DNA of 64,000 bases, taken from Enterococcus thailandicus. GTDB taxonomy: Bacteria; Bacillota; Bacilli; Lactobacillales; Enterococcaceae. The DNA lies in the NCBI RefSeq assembly GCF_001886265.1, contig NZ_JXLE01000006.1, positions 62,001 to 126,000 on the forward strand. The letters run 5' to 3'. The notes below the pieces were generated by a model. It did no database searches and had not been told where the DNA came from. It saw nothing but the letters and a program-made list of their open reading frames with translations. Shown piece by piece: positions 26,147 through 33,782 of the stretch. The first letter of the stretch is position 1. Every line of letters starts with the position of its first letter. Position numbers and translations under genes: made by a program.

Positions 26147-26908
26147 TTATTTTAGCAACCAGCCACCATCAATTGGCACAACTGCTCCTTGGATATAACT
26201 CGCTTGGGGCGTCGCCAAGAACAAAGTCAGTTCTGCCACTTCTTCTGGTTTCGCCCAACGTTTAACTGGTGTTTCATCTGCTACCCACTGAGCCATTTCT
26301 CCTGTTCCTGCGAAATCAGCTGCGTTCATCGGTGTTTCGATTGCACCTGGCGCAATCGCCTTTATCCGAATCCCTTTTGCAGCATAATCTAAAGCAAGCT
26401 GTTTCGTAAAGCCAACGATTGCATGTTTGGCACTCGTATAAGCAATTCCACCGCCGCCAGCTACTAAGCCGGCAATGGAAGCCATGTTGATAATCACACC
26501 AGCTTGCTGGGCGAGCATTTCAGGTAACAATACCTTCGTCACGCGAAACATGCTTTTTACATTTGTTTCATAGATGTTTTCCCACAATTCTTCACTTGTT
26601 TCAAGTAGTGGTTTATAGTCGTCCAGAATGCCGGCAGTATTTAACAAAATAGTCACAGTGCCAAAATGCTCATGACATTGTTTAACTGCTTGTTCTACTG
26701 AAGCTTGATCTCTTATATCACCTACAAAAAAAGCAAACTGATCAGGGAAATGTTGCGCTACTGTTGCCATTTTCCCTGCTTGTCGATCAAACCCAAACAC
26801 AAACGCGTCCTGCGCTAAAAAAGCGTGCGCTTGTGCTTCACCAATCCCTGAAGCCGCACCGGTGACAAAAACGACTTGTCTTGCTAAGTCCGGATACTGG
26901 TTGCTCAT
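26147..26908 (-). CDS. Short-chain dehydrogenase/reductase (SDR family)
   Basis: A 253-residue classical SDR. The cofactor loop TGAASGIGEA (16-25) is present, the catalytic serine is in NMASIAG, and YTSAKHA gives the Y-x3-K pair. D at the end of the second strand (FGFDRQ) suggests NAD(H) preference. The ending GGWLLK is typical. Its ATG overlaps the stop of the Tad2-like gene in an ATGA, implying translational coupling. The substrate is unknown; acetoin, gluconate or 3-ketoacyl reductases look similar. Confidence 0.88.
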   Translation of the reverse strand: MSNQYPDLARQVVFVTGAASGIGEAQAHAFLAQDAFVFGFDRQAGKMATVAQHFPDQFAFFVGDIRDQASVEQAVKQCHEHFGTVTILLNTAGILDDYKPLLETSEELWENIYETNVKSMFRVTKVLLPEMLAQQAGVIINMASIAGLVAGGGGIAYTSAKHAIVGFTKQLALDYAAKGIRIKAIAPGAIETPMNAADFAGTGEMAQWVADETPVKRWAKPEEVAELTLFLATPQASYIQGAVVPIDGGWLLK

Positions 26909-27126
26909 TCAACTATTTCCCAATCATCGGCTAAAATATCACACACAGTCGGTGCAAAACTTGAGAATCCTTCATCACTTGTCTTGATTAGAAAATAAGG
27001 CGTTACTGGACAACCATCAAATTCATCATCTGTGACTAAAACGACATACACCTCAAAGCCGCTCCAGCCTTTGCGAATCATTTTCGCACCTTGTTTCACT
27101 TTTGGTAAAATTTCTTCAAATGTCAT
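26905..27126 (-). CDS. Small Tad2-like protein (DUF2829)
   Basis: A 73-residue single-domain protein. MTFEEILPKVKQGAKMIRKGWSG (1-23), the PYFLIKTSDEGF middle part and the C-terminal DILADDWEIVE match the DUF2829 pattern. The phage protein Tad2, an inhibitor of Thoeris defence that sequesters a cyclic-nucleotide-like signal, belongs to this family; chromosomal copies are uncharacterised. ATG 27126 follows GAAGGGG. It overlaps the Mga-like gene by 11 bases and the SDR gene by 4, so the three form one tight operon. Confidence 0.75.
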   Translation of the reverse strand: MTFEEILPKVKQGAKMIRKGWSGFEVYVVLVTDDEFDGCPVTPYFLIKTSDEGFSSFAPTVCDILADDWEIVE

Positions 27127-28651
27127 TGTTGTACCCCTTCTCACTTTTTTCTTTTTGAATTGTCTGTAATTTTTGAGTCAACTGAATATAATCTGTCAAC
27201 TGTAACTCTTGAGCAACAATAAAATAATCTAGGTCTGCCCAAGGTTTTTTATGCACCTTGCTCGTCGAAATCAGTAAATCAGCTTCTCGCCCACGATAAT
27301 TCGCCGGTAGAAAAACCAGTCGATAATCATTACGGAAAAAATTATGAAGACTTGCCATCAACAATTCTTCTTCAAAAACGGGGAAATCAGTCATTAACAA
27401 AACAGTAATTTCTGGTAATTGTGTCATAAACGCACCTAACGTTTTCATGACCGTTAGATAACGAGCCATCAAAAACCCCTGATTTTGAAACGCTAAACTA
27501 GCTTCCGTTTCTCTTGCGTCTTCAAAAAAAGAGAGCAGCCATTGGTTTAATTTAGGATTTCTCACAATCAGATGATTATGAAAATCGCTACTGTTGCCAT
27601 CAATCGTCGCCTTTGCATCTGGAAATAAAAAAGTAAAGATATGGCTACTAAATAAATAATTCTCTGCTTCCAATGACAAAGGTTCCTCAGGTAGATGCTG
27701 CTCTTTTTGATAAAGTAGCAAGGCACGCTCCGCTTCCCGCAAAGCTTTAAATGGCGGGGTTTCTGCTGAATGATGAAACGAGTAGATCATTTCTCTGATT
27801 TGAGGATTACAGTAGTACTCTTCCCTAGTCATCAACACTAAAAACAATGCACCTAATTCATCCTCAACTTGAAAATAATTTGGGAACACTGGTGCCATTG
27901 CTTGACAAAAACGTTTAAATAACAAATTGTTAGAAATAAGCTCGCGCTTCTTACGATTTAAAATAACAAAATGTTTTTGTGATTTCCGTAAAAAGAATGC
28001 ACCTAGCATGTATTCGAGTCTTCTTTTTTTGATTTCATTAAGTTGAACGTGGAAAAAATCAATAATTTGATCTGCGATTTTTTTGACATCTGTTTGTGAA
28101 ATTGTCTCAAATGGCCAGATTTTTCCGCGAAACAATTGCCAAAAAGTCATATGTAAATATAAGCGGATGATTTCTTCTTCCCCTTTTGCGACATAACTTC
28201 TCCGTTGTAACGTGATTCCATATGAATGTAACTCTTGTTTCCATTCATTGATTTTTCGGTGCGCTGTTGACTCACTGATATAATTTTTTTGAGCAAACTG
28301 GTACATCGTCCGAAACTCTTCAAAAAAAATGTCGTGCAATAACTGAAACTTCAGCGTACTTTGCACGAGATAGATTAAAAATCGTTCATGTTCTATCGGA
28401 TCCAACGTCGTTGAAAAGTTGTAACCTGATCGCCGATTTTTACGAAAGAGCGCTTGTGTTTTTCCGCTGAAGCGCTGATAACTTTTTGTTAATTCACTTA
28501 AATATTTTGTGACACTCCGCGCGTCAAGCTGTACACTTTGTGCAAGCTGAGCCGCAGTGTGCCACTCATGATCCTCGAAGCTTTCCAGCAGGAGAATCTG
28601 ATAATATAAGTCTTTATCAAACGTCTTGAGATAATCTGATGACAAATACAT
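27116..28651 (-). CDS. Mga-like helix-turn-helix regulator
   Basis: A 511-residue DNA-binding regulator resembling streptococcal Mga and Bacillus AtxA. The first helix-turn-helix is near 33-60 (HTAAQLAQSVQLDARSVTKYL) and a second near 118-140 (NYISESTAHRKINEWK). The long helical C-terminal region may hold PRD-like and EIIB-like domains, which in the family respond to PTS phosphorylation; by eye this is not certain. It heads the operon with the Tad2-like and SDR genes, which are its obvious candidate targets. Confidence 0.85.
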   Translation of the reverse strand: MYLSSDYLKTFDKDLYYQILLLESFEDHEWHTAAQLAQSVQLDARSVTKYLSELTKSYQRFSGKTQALFRKNRRSGYNFSTTLDPIEHERFLIYLVQSTLKFQLLHDIFFEEFRTMYQFAQKNYISESTAHRKINEWKQELHSYGITLQRRSYVAKGEEEIIRLYLHMTFWQLFRGKIWPFETISQTDVKKIADQIIDFFHVQLNEIKKRRLEYMLGAFFLRKSQKHFVILNRKKRELISNNLLFKRFCQAMAPVFPNYFQVEDELGALFLVLMTREEYYCNPQIREMIYSFHHSAETPPFKALREAERALLLYQKEQHLPEEPLSLEAENYLFSSHIFTFLFPDAKATIDGNSSDFHNHLIVRNPKLNQWLLSFFEDARETEASLAFQNQGFLMARYLTVMKTLGAFMTQLPEITVLLMTDFPVFEEELLMASLHNFFRNDYRLVFLPANYRGREADLLISTSKVHKKPWADLDYFIVAQELQLTDYIQLTQKLQTIQKEKSEKGYNNDI

Positions 28652-28713
28652 TTGCTATGCTCCTTTGTGCTAGAACTTTTTGGTTATTGTAGCACAAAAC
28701 GCCATTTCCCGCA

Positions 28714-29415
28714 TTAAAACCAACTAGCAAAGGGTTGGAAAATCAACGGTAGTAAGAAAACCGTGAGCATCCCGTTAACACAAATAGCAAGCCCAGAAAT
28801 AATCCCTTCCACTTCACCAATCTCAATCGCTTTTGCAGTCCCAATGGCATGTGAGGTACTACCTAAAGCGACACCTCGTGCAACTGGACTTTTGATTTTA
28901 AACAAACGAAAGATGTGTGTTGCAATCAATGAACCAAAAATACCCGTTGATACAACAATTGCTAAAGTAACTGCGTTAACGCCACCCATTGTATGAGAAA
29001 GATCAACGGAGATTGCTGTTGTCACAGATTTTGGTAATAAAGAGATGACCATTTCCTTCTTCAACAAAAAAAGAGAGCCAATTCCAACACTAACTAAACA
29101 ATTCGCCACAATTCCAGCCAGAATCGCTGAAATGACCGGAAAGAAATTTTCTTTGAGTAAATGTAGATTCTTGTATAAAGGAATCGCTAATGCAACTGTT
29201 GCAGGAGTAATTAACATCGTTAAAAAATTCCCGCCGACATTATAGTCTGCATAACTAATTCCTGTAAAATGTAAAAAGAAAATAATAACAACTATTGATA
29301 GCACTAAAGGATTGATAATCGGCAATTTGTATTTCCGCAAAAATTTATCTGATAATACATACACACCTAAAGTTAGGCTAAGACCAAACAATGGGTTTTT
29401 AAGAAACTCACTCAA
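28714..29415 (-). CDS. lrgB: LrgB family membrane protein
   Basis: A 233-residue polytopic protein. It carries GLSLTLGVYVLSDKF, PATVALAIPLYKN, LLPKSVTTAISVDLS and GSTSHAIGTAKAIEIGEVEG, all family hallmarks. The frame opens further upstream inside lrgA, but the TTG at 29415 lies nine bases after GTGGAGG and overlaps the lrgA stop by eight bases, so I use it. LrgAB were first described as holin/antiholin-like; homologues in Bacillus and streptococci move pyruvate. No lytSR genes are next to it here. Confidence 0.92.
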   Translation of the reverse strand: MSEFLKNPLFGLSLTLGVYVLSDKFLRKYKLPIINPLVLSIVVIIFFLHFTGISYADYNVGGNFLTMLITPATVALAIPLYKNLHLLKENFFPVISAILAGIVANCLVSVGIGSLFLLKKEMVISLLPKSVTTAISVDLSHTMGGVNAVTLAIVVSTGIFGSLIATHIFRLFKIKSPVARGVALGSTSHAIGTAKAIEIGEVEGIISGLAICVNGMLTVFLLPLIFQPFASWF

Positions 29416-29809
29416 CTTGGTTATCCTCCACTTCATTTTTTTGAATTTTCCGCTCTTGTAAATAGTTGATTGCTGCTTCGACACCTTCTGCTGTTTTCCC
29501 AGCAGCAACCATCGTAACAATCGCACAAACAACTACTGCACCCAATAAGATAGGCCAGATGGTCGCAATATCATCATAATATTCCAATAATCCCACGCCA
29601 GCAGGTACAAATAAAATGGTCAGATTATTCAATAAAAAATCACCAGTTGCCCCAATTTTTTCAGGGTCTACTAATTTCATTTCAAATGCTAAAAACAAAA
29701 AGATAATACCTAAAATACTTCCCGGAATTGGTAGATGGGCAAACACTCGTATTCCCTCGCCTAAGACAGAGAAAAAAAGAATAATGAAAAACTCTTGAAA
29801 AAATTTCAT
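29408..29809 (-). CDS. lrgA: LrgA family holin-like / pyruvate transport protein
   Basis: A 133-residue protein with four membrane segments. The family pattern FFSVLGEGIRVFAHLPIPGSILGI (about 12-35) and NNLTILFVPAGVGLLEYYD is clear. The ATG at 29809 follows AAGGAG; a GTG three codons earlier is too close to it. LrgA works with LrgB, whose gene overlaps its end. Expression in relatives depends on LytSR and carbon state; nothing in the short upstream region confirms that. Confidence 0.9.
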   Translation of the reverse strand: MKFFQEFFIILFFSVLGEGIRVFAHLPIPGSILGIIFLFLAFEMKLVDPEKIGATGDFLLNNLTILFVPAGVGLLEYYDDIATIWPILLGAVVVCAIVTMVAAGKTAEGVEAAINYLQERKIQKNEVEDNQVE

Positions 29810-29818
29810 GTAATACAC

Positions 29819-30126
29819 TCCTTACGTCTGATTTTCATTTTACTAACAATCTTTTTCTGAAAGTTTCAAAACGTGTTGTTTCTAAGAAGCATCTTTTGAA
29901 AAAATAAATAAGTTTTCTTTGGTATATTTAAAAGTAAAGTTGGTGAGTTGTAGGGGACTTTTTTTCTAAAAAAAGGGTTAGCTTGTTCAAGTTGGTCGAA
30001 ATCATTTTTTCTTTTGATTGATTGCACTTATTACGACCTCGAAGAATGACTAGCACGAGACACCGCACCTGCTTTTGTGTTGATGTTTCTTTTTTTTTGC
30101 ACTTTTATAAATTTTTGGAGGTATAT
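29819..30126. other. Intergenic region and long glpF-side leader
   Basis: About 300 bases between divergent lrgA and the aquaglyceroporin gene. On the plus strand a TATATT at 29921-29926 could be a -10, leaving a leader of about 195 bases. That leader has a CTTTTTTT/AAAAAAAG inverted repeat (29958-29975) and a GGTCG/CGACC pairing, but I recognise no known riboswitch. No gene is supported here. Confidence 0.45.
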
Positions 30127-30861
30127 ATGGATTACTCATTAATGACTCGTCTTGCGGCGGAAATGTTGGGTACAGCTTTATTGATTATTTTAGGTAATGG
30201 CGCTGTAGCAAATGTAGATTTAAAAGGTACAAAAGGTTATGGTAGTGACTGGATGTTGATCGCTGTCGGTTACGGCTGTGGGGTTATGATTCCTGCAATG
30301 GTATTTGGTGGAATCAGTGGAAACCACATCAATCCTGCGTTTACGATTTCTCTAGCAATGAACGGATTATTCCCTTGGGCAGAAGTTGCACCTTATATTG
30401 GCGCACAATTCCTTGGAGCAATCATTGGACAGTTAGTCGTTGTTGCTTGTTACAAACCTTACTACGATCAAACAGAAGACGTAAACCACGTGTTAGGAAC
30501 TTTCTCAACTATCAATAGTGTTGGTTCTAAGTTCAACGGTTTCGTTAACGAATTCTTTGGTTCATTTGTTTTATTCTTTGGCGCTTTAGGAATTACCAAA
30601 GCACCTTTCTTCCAAGATAATCTTGGAACTGCTCACTTAGCACTTGGTTTCCTTGTTTGGACACTTGTAGCTTCACTAGGTGGTCCTACTGGTCCTGGAT
30701 TAAATCCAGCTCGTGACCTTGGTCCTCGTTTGTTACATGCAATTTTACCATTGAAACACAAAGGCTCATCACAATGGAGCTATGCTTGGGTACCAGTCGT
30801 TGCACCTATCTGCGCTGGGATCGTTGCAGTATTCTTATACAAAGCATTATTTATGGCTTAA
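30127..30861 (+). CDS. glpF: Glycerol uptake facilitator / aquaglyceroporin (MIP family)
   Basis: A 244-residue six-helix channel with two half-helices. Both NPA boxes are present: NHINPAF (first) and GLNPARD (second), the latter with the glycerol-channel aspartate after NPAR. The C-terminal half has the extra loop typical of glycerol facilitators. The frame opens 35 codons earlier, but ATG 30127 follows TTGGAGG and starts the conserved protein. It stands alone; glpK and glpO are not adjacent. Water, glycerol and dihydroxyacetone are plausible substrates from the lactic acid bacterial family. Confidence 0.93.
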   Translation: MDYSLMTRLAAEMLGTALLIILGNGAVANVDLKGTKGYGSDWMLIAVGYGCGVMIPAMVFGGISGNHINPAFTISLAMNGLFPWAEVAPYIGAQFLGAIIGQLVVVACYKPYYDQTEDVNHVLGTFSTINSVGSKFNGFVNEFFGSFVLFFGALGITKAPFFQDNLGTAHLALGFLVWTLVASLGGPTGPGLNPARDLGPRLLHAILPLKHKGSSQWSYAWVPVVAPICAGIVAVFLYKALFMA

Positions 30862-30871
30862 TCTTATCTAT

Positions 30872-30913
30872 AAAAAAACTCACGATGAAATTTTTCATTG
30901 TGAGTTTTTTTTT
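30872..30913 (+). terminator. glpF terminator
   Basis: ACTCACgATGAAA pairs with TTTCATtGTGAGT, followed by a long T run. Confidence 0.85.
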
Positions 30914-31089
30914 GAATCAAATGCGTTGATTTTTCAATATAAACAGTCCCACCTTTCCAAATTAGCTTCACTTTCTTGGCGTACATTCATCCTTAACAGA
31001 ATCATTGCGCTAGAAACAAGCTAGCATTGCAAAAAAGCATGCGAACAATTGACACATTTCAATGAAGGTAGCAGTTTTGTTCATATTTA

Positions 31090-31140
31090 TAACTAAAACG
31101 GATGGGACAAAGCAACTACTTGTCCCATCCGTTTTAGTTA
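31090..31140. terminator. Perfect 21-bp hairpin downstream of the phosphoesterase gene
   Basis: TAACTAAAACGGATGGGACAA (31090-31110) and its exact complement (31120-31140) around a nine-base loop. It ends six bases from the minus-strand phosphoesterase gene. There is no clean T run outside the stem, so terminator action is likely but not typical. Confidence 0.55.
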
Positions 31141-31145
31141 TCCAA

Positions 31146-32045
31146 TTAATAATCAATGATTGTTAGTGCTCGCTCAAACTCTTCTTGCAAATGCTTTTTT
31201 TGATAGGCCAAAAAGGCTGGATAATGATCACGTAAAACACCACGCAATTTCATTGGATTATATTTTTCTACCAGCTTTTCTTGTAACACAAATTGCCTTG
31301 TCAGTTGCCATTCATAATAATAACCAAATGGCCGACAACTATATTTCGTTCCTTGAATGACCTGGTCTTCAAATCGACGATGGGTATGCCCAAAAACAAC
31401 TTGTTTTACATTGGTATATTGATCCAAAAGTTGCCCCATTGAAGCAGAACCCAAAAAAGCATTTAATTTATTCCAACGTTCATAAGGCGCAGATTGATAT
31501 ACAATAAATTCTTTTTTGGGCACAAAATGCGTAGCCAATATGACATCTAATTTTTTTTGCGTAAGTGTTTCAAGGAGTTGCTTGGTTGCTACAAGCACTT
31601 GCTCATTGACTTCCAAATCGGTTCCTTCTCTTTCGATCATTCGGTCATACCAGTACAATCGCTTCATCCGCAAAATTTGTTCCTCATCCGTTAGCTCAGA
31701 AAACTGATAATCATACCAGCCATTCATTCCAAGTAGAACTGTGTGATCATTTAATGCAAGGTAACGTTCATTCAAAAAATGGTTATCTGGGAAATGATTC
31801 ATCATTGGTTCACCCGTCACGTCTGCTAGTTCATGATTTCCAAAATTAAACGTCGTCGGCAATCCTTTCATTGCAAAAAAATCAACAACTGCCAAAGCCT
31901 GATTGACCTTATTTGCAATGTCACCTGCTAAATGCAGGCGAGTGATTTCTTTTTTTTGTAACACTTGCCACAAATCATTCATTTGCGACTCGCCAAATTT
32001 ATTGATATCTACGTGTAAATCACTAATTACTGCCAATTTCCCCAT
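31146..32045 (-). CDS. Calcineurin-like metallophosphoesterase
   Basis: A 299-residue phosphoesterase. Metal-binding motifs are MGKLAVISDLHVDINK (1-16), LAGDIAN, NFGNHELAD, LATHFVP and FGHTHRRFE. It resembles the Firmicute-specific TIGR03729 group of unknown substrate. It is the last of a minus-strand run GNAT - Fe-S-fold - phosphoesterase, with a 28-base gap to the preceding gene. Substrate not inferable. Confidence 0.85.
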   Translation of the reverse strand: MGKLAVISDLHVDINKFGESQMNDLWQVLQKKEITRLHLAGDIANKVNQALAVVDFFAMKGLPTTFNFGNHELADVTGEPMMNHFPDNHFLNERYLALNDHTVLLGMNGWYDYQFSELTDEEQILRMKRLYWYDRMIEREGTDLEVNEQVLVATKQLLETLTQKKLDVILATHFVPKKEFIVYQSAPYERWNKLNAFLGSASMGQLLDQYTNVKQVVFGHTHRRFEDQVIQGTKYSCRPFGYYYEWQLTRQFVLQEKLVEKYNPMKLRGVLRDHYPAFLAYQKKHLQEEFERALTIIDY

Positions 32046-32073
32046 TTTTTGTTACCTTCTTATTTGAAATTTT

Positions 32074-32430
32074 TCAAGCTTTTCGAACGACTGGTAAGTT
32101 CCCTTTTAATAAACCACTTGGCCCTTTCAATTGTAAACTTTGATAAGTTGGTTCTAAAGCTAAAGTTGTTGGATCATCTAAATACATCTCGGCACTTTTC
32201 TTGATACGAATTGTCCCTAGAGGTGTGTCTGCCAAAATCGAATACAAACTAAGATCAGCCGTTGACTCTTTCTTGAGAAAAATCAAACGAAAAGCTGTAT
32301 CTAATTGACAAGTAATCCGACTATCAGAAAACGGCCCGTCACCATTTTCTAAATCCAGCAAAATTTGTTCATCTTTTTCCCGATGTTTTTCTAACCAGCT
32401 TTGTGCTTCCTTCGTCACTATTAATTCCAT
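32074..32430 (-). CDS. HesB/IscA-fold (Fe-S biosynthesis-like) protein without cluster cysteines
   Basis: A 118-residue protein starting MELIVTKEAQSWLEKH, with the beta-rich Fe-S_biosyn fold pattern (LDLENGDGPFSD, TCQLDTAFRLIFL). The C-terminal CGC motif of true A-type carriers is absent; the only cysteine is in TCQLD. It is therefore unlikely to carry an Fe-S cluster the usual way. The start at 32430 follows GAGGGG; the longer frame runs into the GNAT gene. Co-transcribed with that gene (17-base gap). Confidence 0.75.
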   Translation of the reverse strand: MELIVTKEAQSWLEKHREKDEQILLDLENGDGPFSDSRITCQLDTAFRLIFLKKESTADLSLYSILADTPLGTIRIKKSAEMYLDDPTTLALEPTYQSLQLKGPSGLLKGNLPVVRKA

Positions 32431-32447
32431 GCTTGTTCCCCTCTCAT

Positions 32448-33017
32448 TCATTGATGAGCTGCTGCCCATTCGCTTTTCGTAATGCCTCTTAATATAACCG
32501 AAATTACTTTTTCTTTCCAACGTCGCGCATCAGGAATCATTCCTTCTTGTTTCATCCCAAGTTTTTCCATTACGCGACCAGAGTTTGGATTTTCAACATC
32601 ATGATAAGCAAAAATGCGTACGAGATCTAACTTGGTAAAGCCCAAATCAAGTAAAGCTTCCGCTGCTTCTGCAATATATCCATTTCCCCAATAGTTTTTG
32701 TTCAGTACGTAGCCTAACTCAGCAACTGCCGCAACGTCTTCGATTCTCAAATCAATGGTGCCAACCATCTTACCCGTTTCTTTGACTTCGATGGCGTACT
32801 TTCCCAGCGGTTCATTCATAAAATAATTGGCGATGGAAATTCTTGTCTCTTCTAGTGTTTGATGGCGAACAAAAACAAAACGAGTCGTCTCTTCATCATT
32901 CGCGTATTCAAACATGTCTTTTGCATCCATAATTGAAACGGGACGCAACCATAGTCGTGCTGTTTCTATTTGTTGATGTTCAGCAAAAATCAAGTTTCGG
33001 TTTACTTTTAATTCCAT
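32448..33017 (-). CDS. GNAT acetyltransferase, RimJ/RimL type
   Basis: A 189-residue acetyltransferase. It has the RimJ-like beginning IETARLWLRPVSIMDAKDMFEY, the acetyl-CoA loop region NYWGNGYIAEAAEALL, and the conserved asparagine stretch HDVENPNSGRVMEKLGM. The target could be a ribosomal protein N-terminus or a small molecule; not decidable. A TTG three codons earlier is possible; the ribosome site is weak either way. First gene of the three-gene run ending with the phosphoesterase. Confidence 0.88.
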   Translation of the reverse strand: MELKVNRNLIFAEHQQIETARLWLRPVSIMDAKDMFEYANDEETTRFVFVRHQTLEETRISIANYFMNEPLGKYAIEVKETGKMVGTIDLRIEDVAAVAELGYVLNKNYWGNGYIAEAAEALLDLGFTKLDLVRIFAYHDVENPNSGRVMEKLGMKQEGMIPDARRWKEKVISVILRGITKSEWAAAHQ

Positions 33018-33248
33018 TTGCAACACGCACCAATCTCTAGTTTTCTAATTACTGTAGCGAAATTTGCTGTAAGAAGCAAGTATTTACCTAACTATCCTTA
33101 GACCTTCCTTAAAAGAACAAGATGGAAAAGCAAAACAAGAAAGTTTTAATAACTAGTTGAAAAAGAATAATGATTTGTTCACAGTTTGTTAATATCTCTT
33201 AGTTATAGTTTTCTTATCAAAGCAAATCAAGTATTTGGAGGAACCATT

Positions 33249-33545
33249 ATGAGCGAGCAAATCAAAAATATTTATTTTATTGAAGAAACTCAGAACATTG
33301 AAGGATCATATATTGAAGTCAAAACTCTTTTTGTCAATGAGGACAAAGAAACGGCTCTTCAATTTTACGAAACACAGGCAAAGAAACAACAAAAGTCCTT
33401 TGGTTTGACGTTAAGTGAATATAAAATCAAAGCTGAAGCAAGTTATTTTTATCAATTATTAAAACGCTGGAGTCATTTACCCGCCGACTTTTATCGTAAA
33501 ATGAATATCGTTCAATACCAACCACTTGCAGAATACTATGCGTAA
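33249..33545 (+). CDS. Small cytoplasmic protein, unknown function
   Basis: A 98-residue soluble protein, without membrane segment or cysteine. It starts MSEQIKNIYFIEETQ after TTGGAGGAA and has a lysine/glutamine-rich middle (ETQAKKQQKSFG) and an aromatic C-terminal half (YFYQLLKRWSHLPADFY). I do not recognise a family. The frame extends upstream without a ribosome site. It is followed by a 34-codon mini-ORF and then a shared terminator, so the two may form one unit. Confidence 0.72.
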   Translation: MSEQIKNIYFIEETQNIEGSYIEVKTLFVNEDKETALQFYETQAKKQQKSFGLTLSEYKIKAEASYFYQLLKRWSHLPADFYRKMNIVQYQPLAEYYA

Positions 33546-33556
33546 GGTAAGTTAAG

Positions 33557-33602
33557 CTTCCTTTAAGGTGAATCACCTATGATAGATTTACCCTAAAGGA
33601 GG
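33557..33602 (+). promoter_or_regulatory. Hairpin that can hide the mini-ORF ribosome site
   Basis: CTTCCTTTA (33557-33565) can pair with TAAAGGAGG (33594-33602), the ribosome site, with one G-U pair. Inside the loop is a 13-base inverted repeat AGGTGA-A-TCACCT (33566-33578), which overlaps a -10-like TATGAT (33578-33583). Confidence 0.45.
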
Positions 33603-33611
33603 CGATGAACG

Positions 33612-33716
33612 ATGTTCTTACACTGGCTCGCAACTTTTTTAATCGATGAACCGCCGCGAATCAGTCCTTATGAGATTGATAGTGAATGCCTGTTACCAAC
33701 TGATTTTACGGACTGA
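33612..33716 (+). CDS. Candidate 34-residue small protein
   Basis: A short frame beginning MFLHWLATFLIDEPPRISPY and ending in a short acidic tail with one cysteine (YEIDSECLLPTDFTD). It starts nine bases after AAAGGAGG, an almost perfect ribosome site, and ends just before a strong terminator. No family is recognised. The hydrophobic start and acidic tail might suit membrane contact or a peptide partner. A 14-codon frame from ATG 33605 is an alternative but sits too close to the ribosome site. It is too short to be sure. Confidence 0.5.
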   Translation: MFLHWLATFLIDEPPRISPYEIDSECLLPTDFTD

Positions 33717-33730
33717 GTATGAAAATAGCA

Positions 33731-33773
33731 AAAAACCAAGGCAAAACGAATAATCGTTTTGCCTTGTTTTTTT
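33731..33773. terminator. Bidirectional terminator between the mini-ORF and the siderophore operon
   Basis: CAAGGCAAAACGA and TCGTTTTGCCTTG arms with a four-base loop, A run on one side and T run on the other. Confidence 0.9.
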
Positions 33774-33782
33774 CTTTCATCT

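Noticed and set aside
26905-27126. Tad2-like gene as part of a prophage or anti-defence island
   Set aside because: No phage structural gene, integrase, attachment site or composition change is seen; the gene is embedded in a bacterial operon.
32074-32430. A-type Fe-S carrier (IscA/SufA)
   Set aside because: The fold pattern is present, but the C-terminal cluster cysteines are missing.
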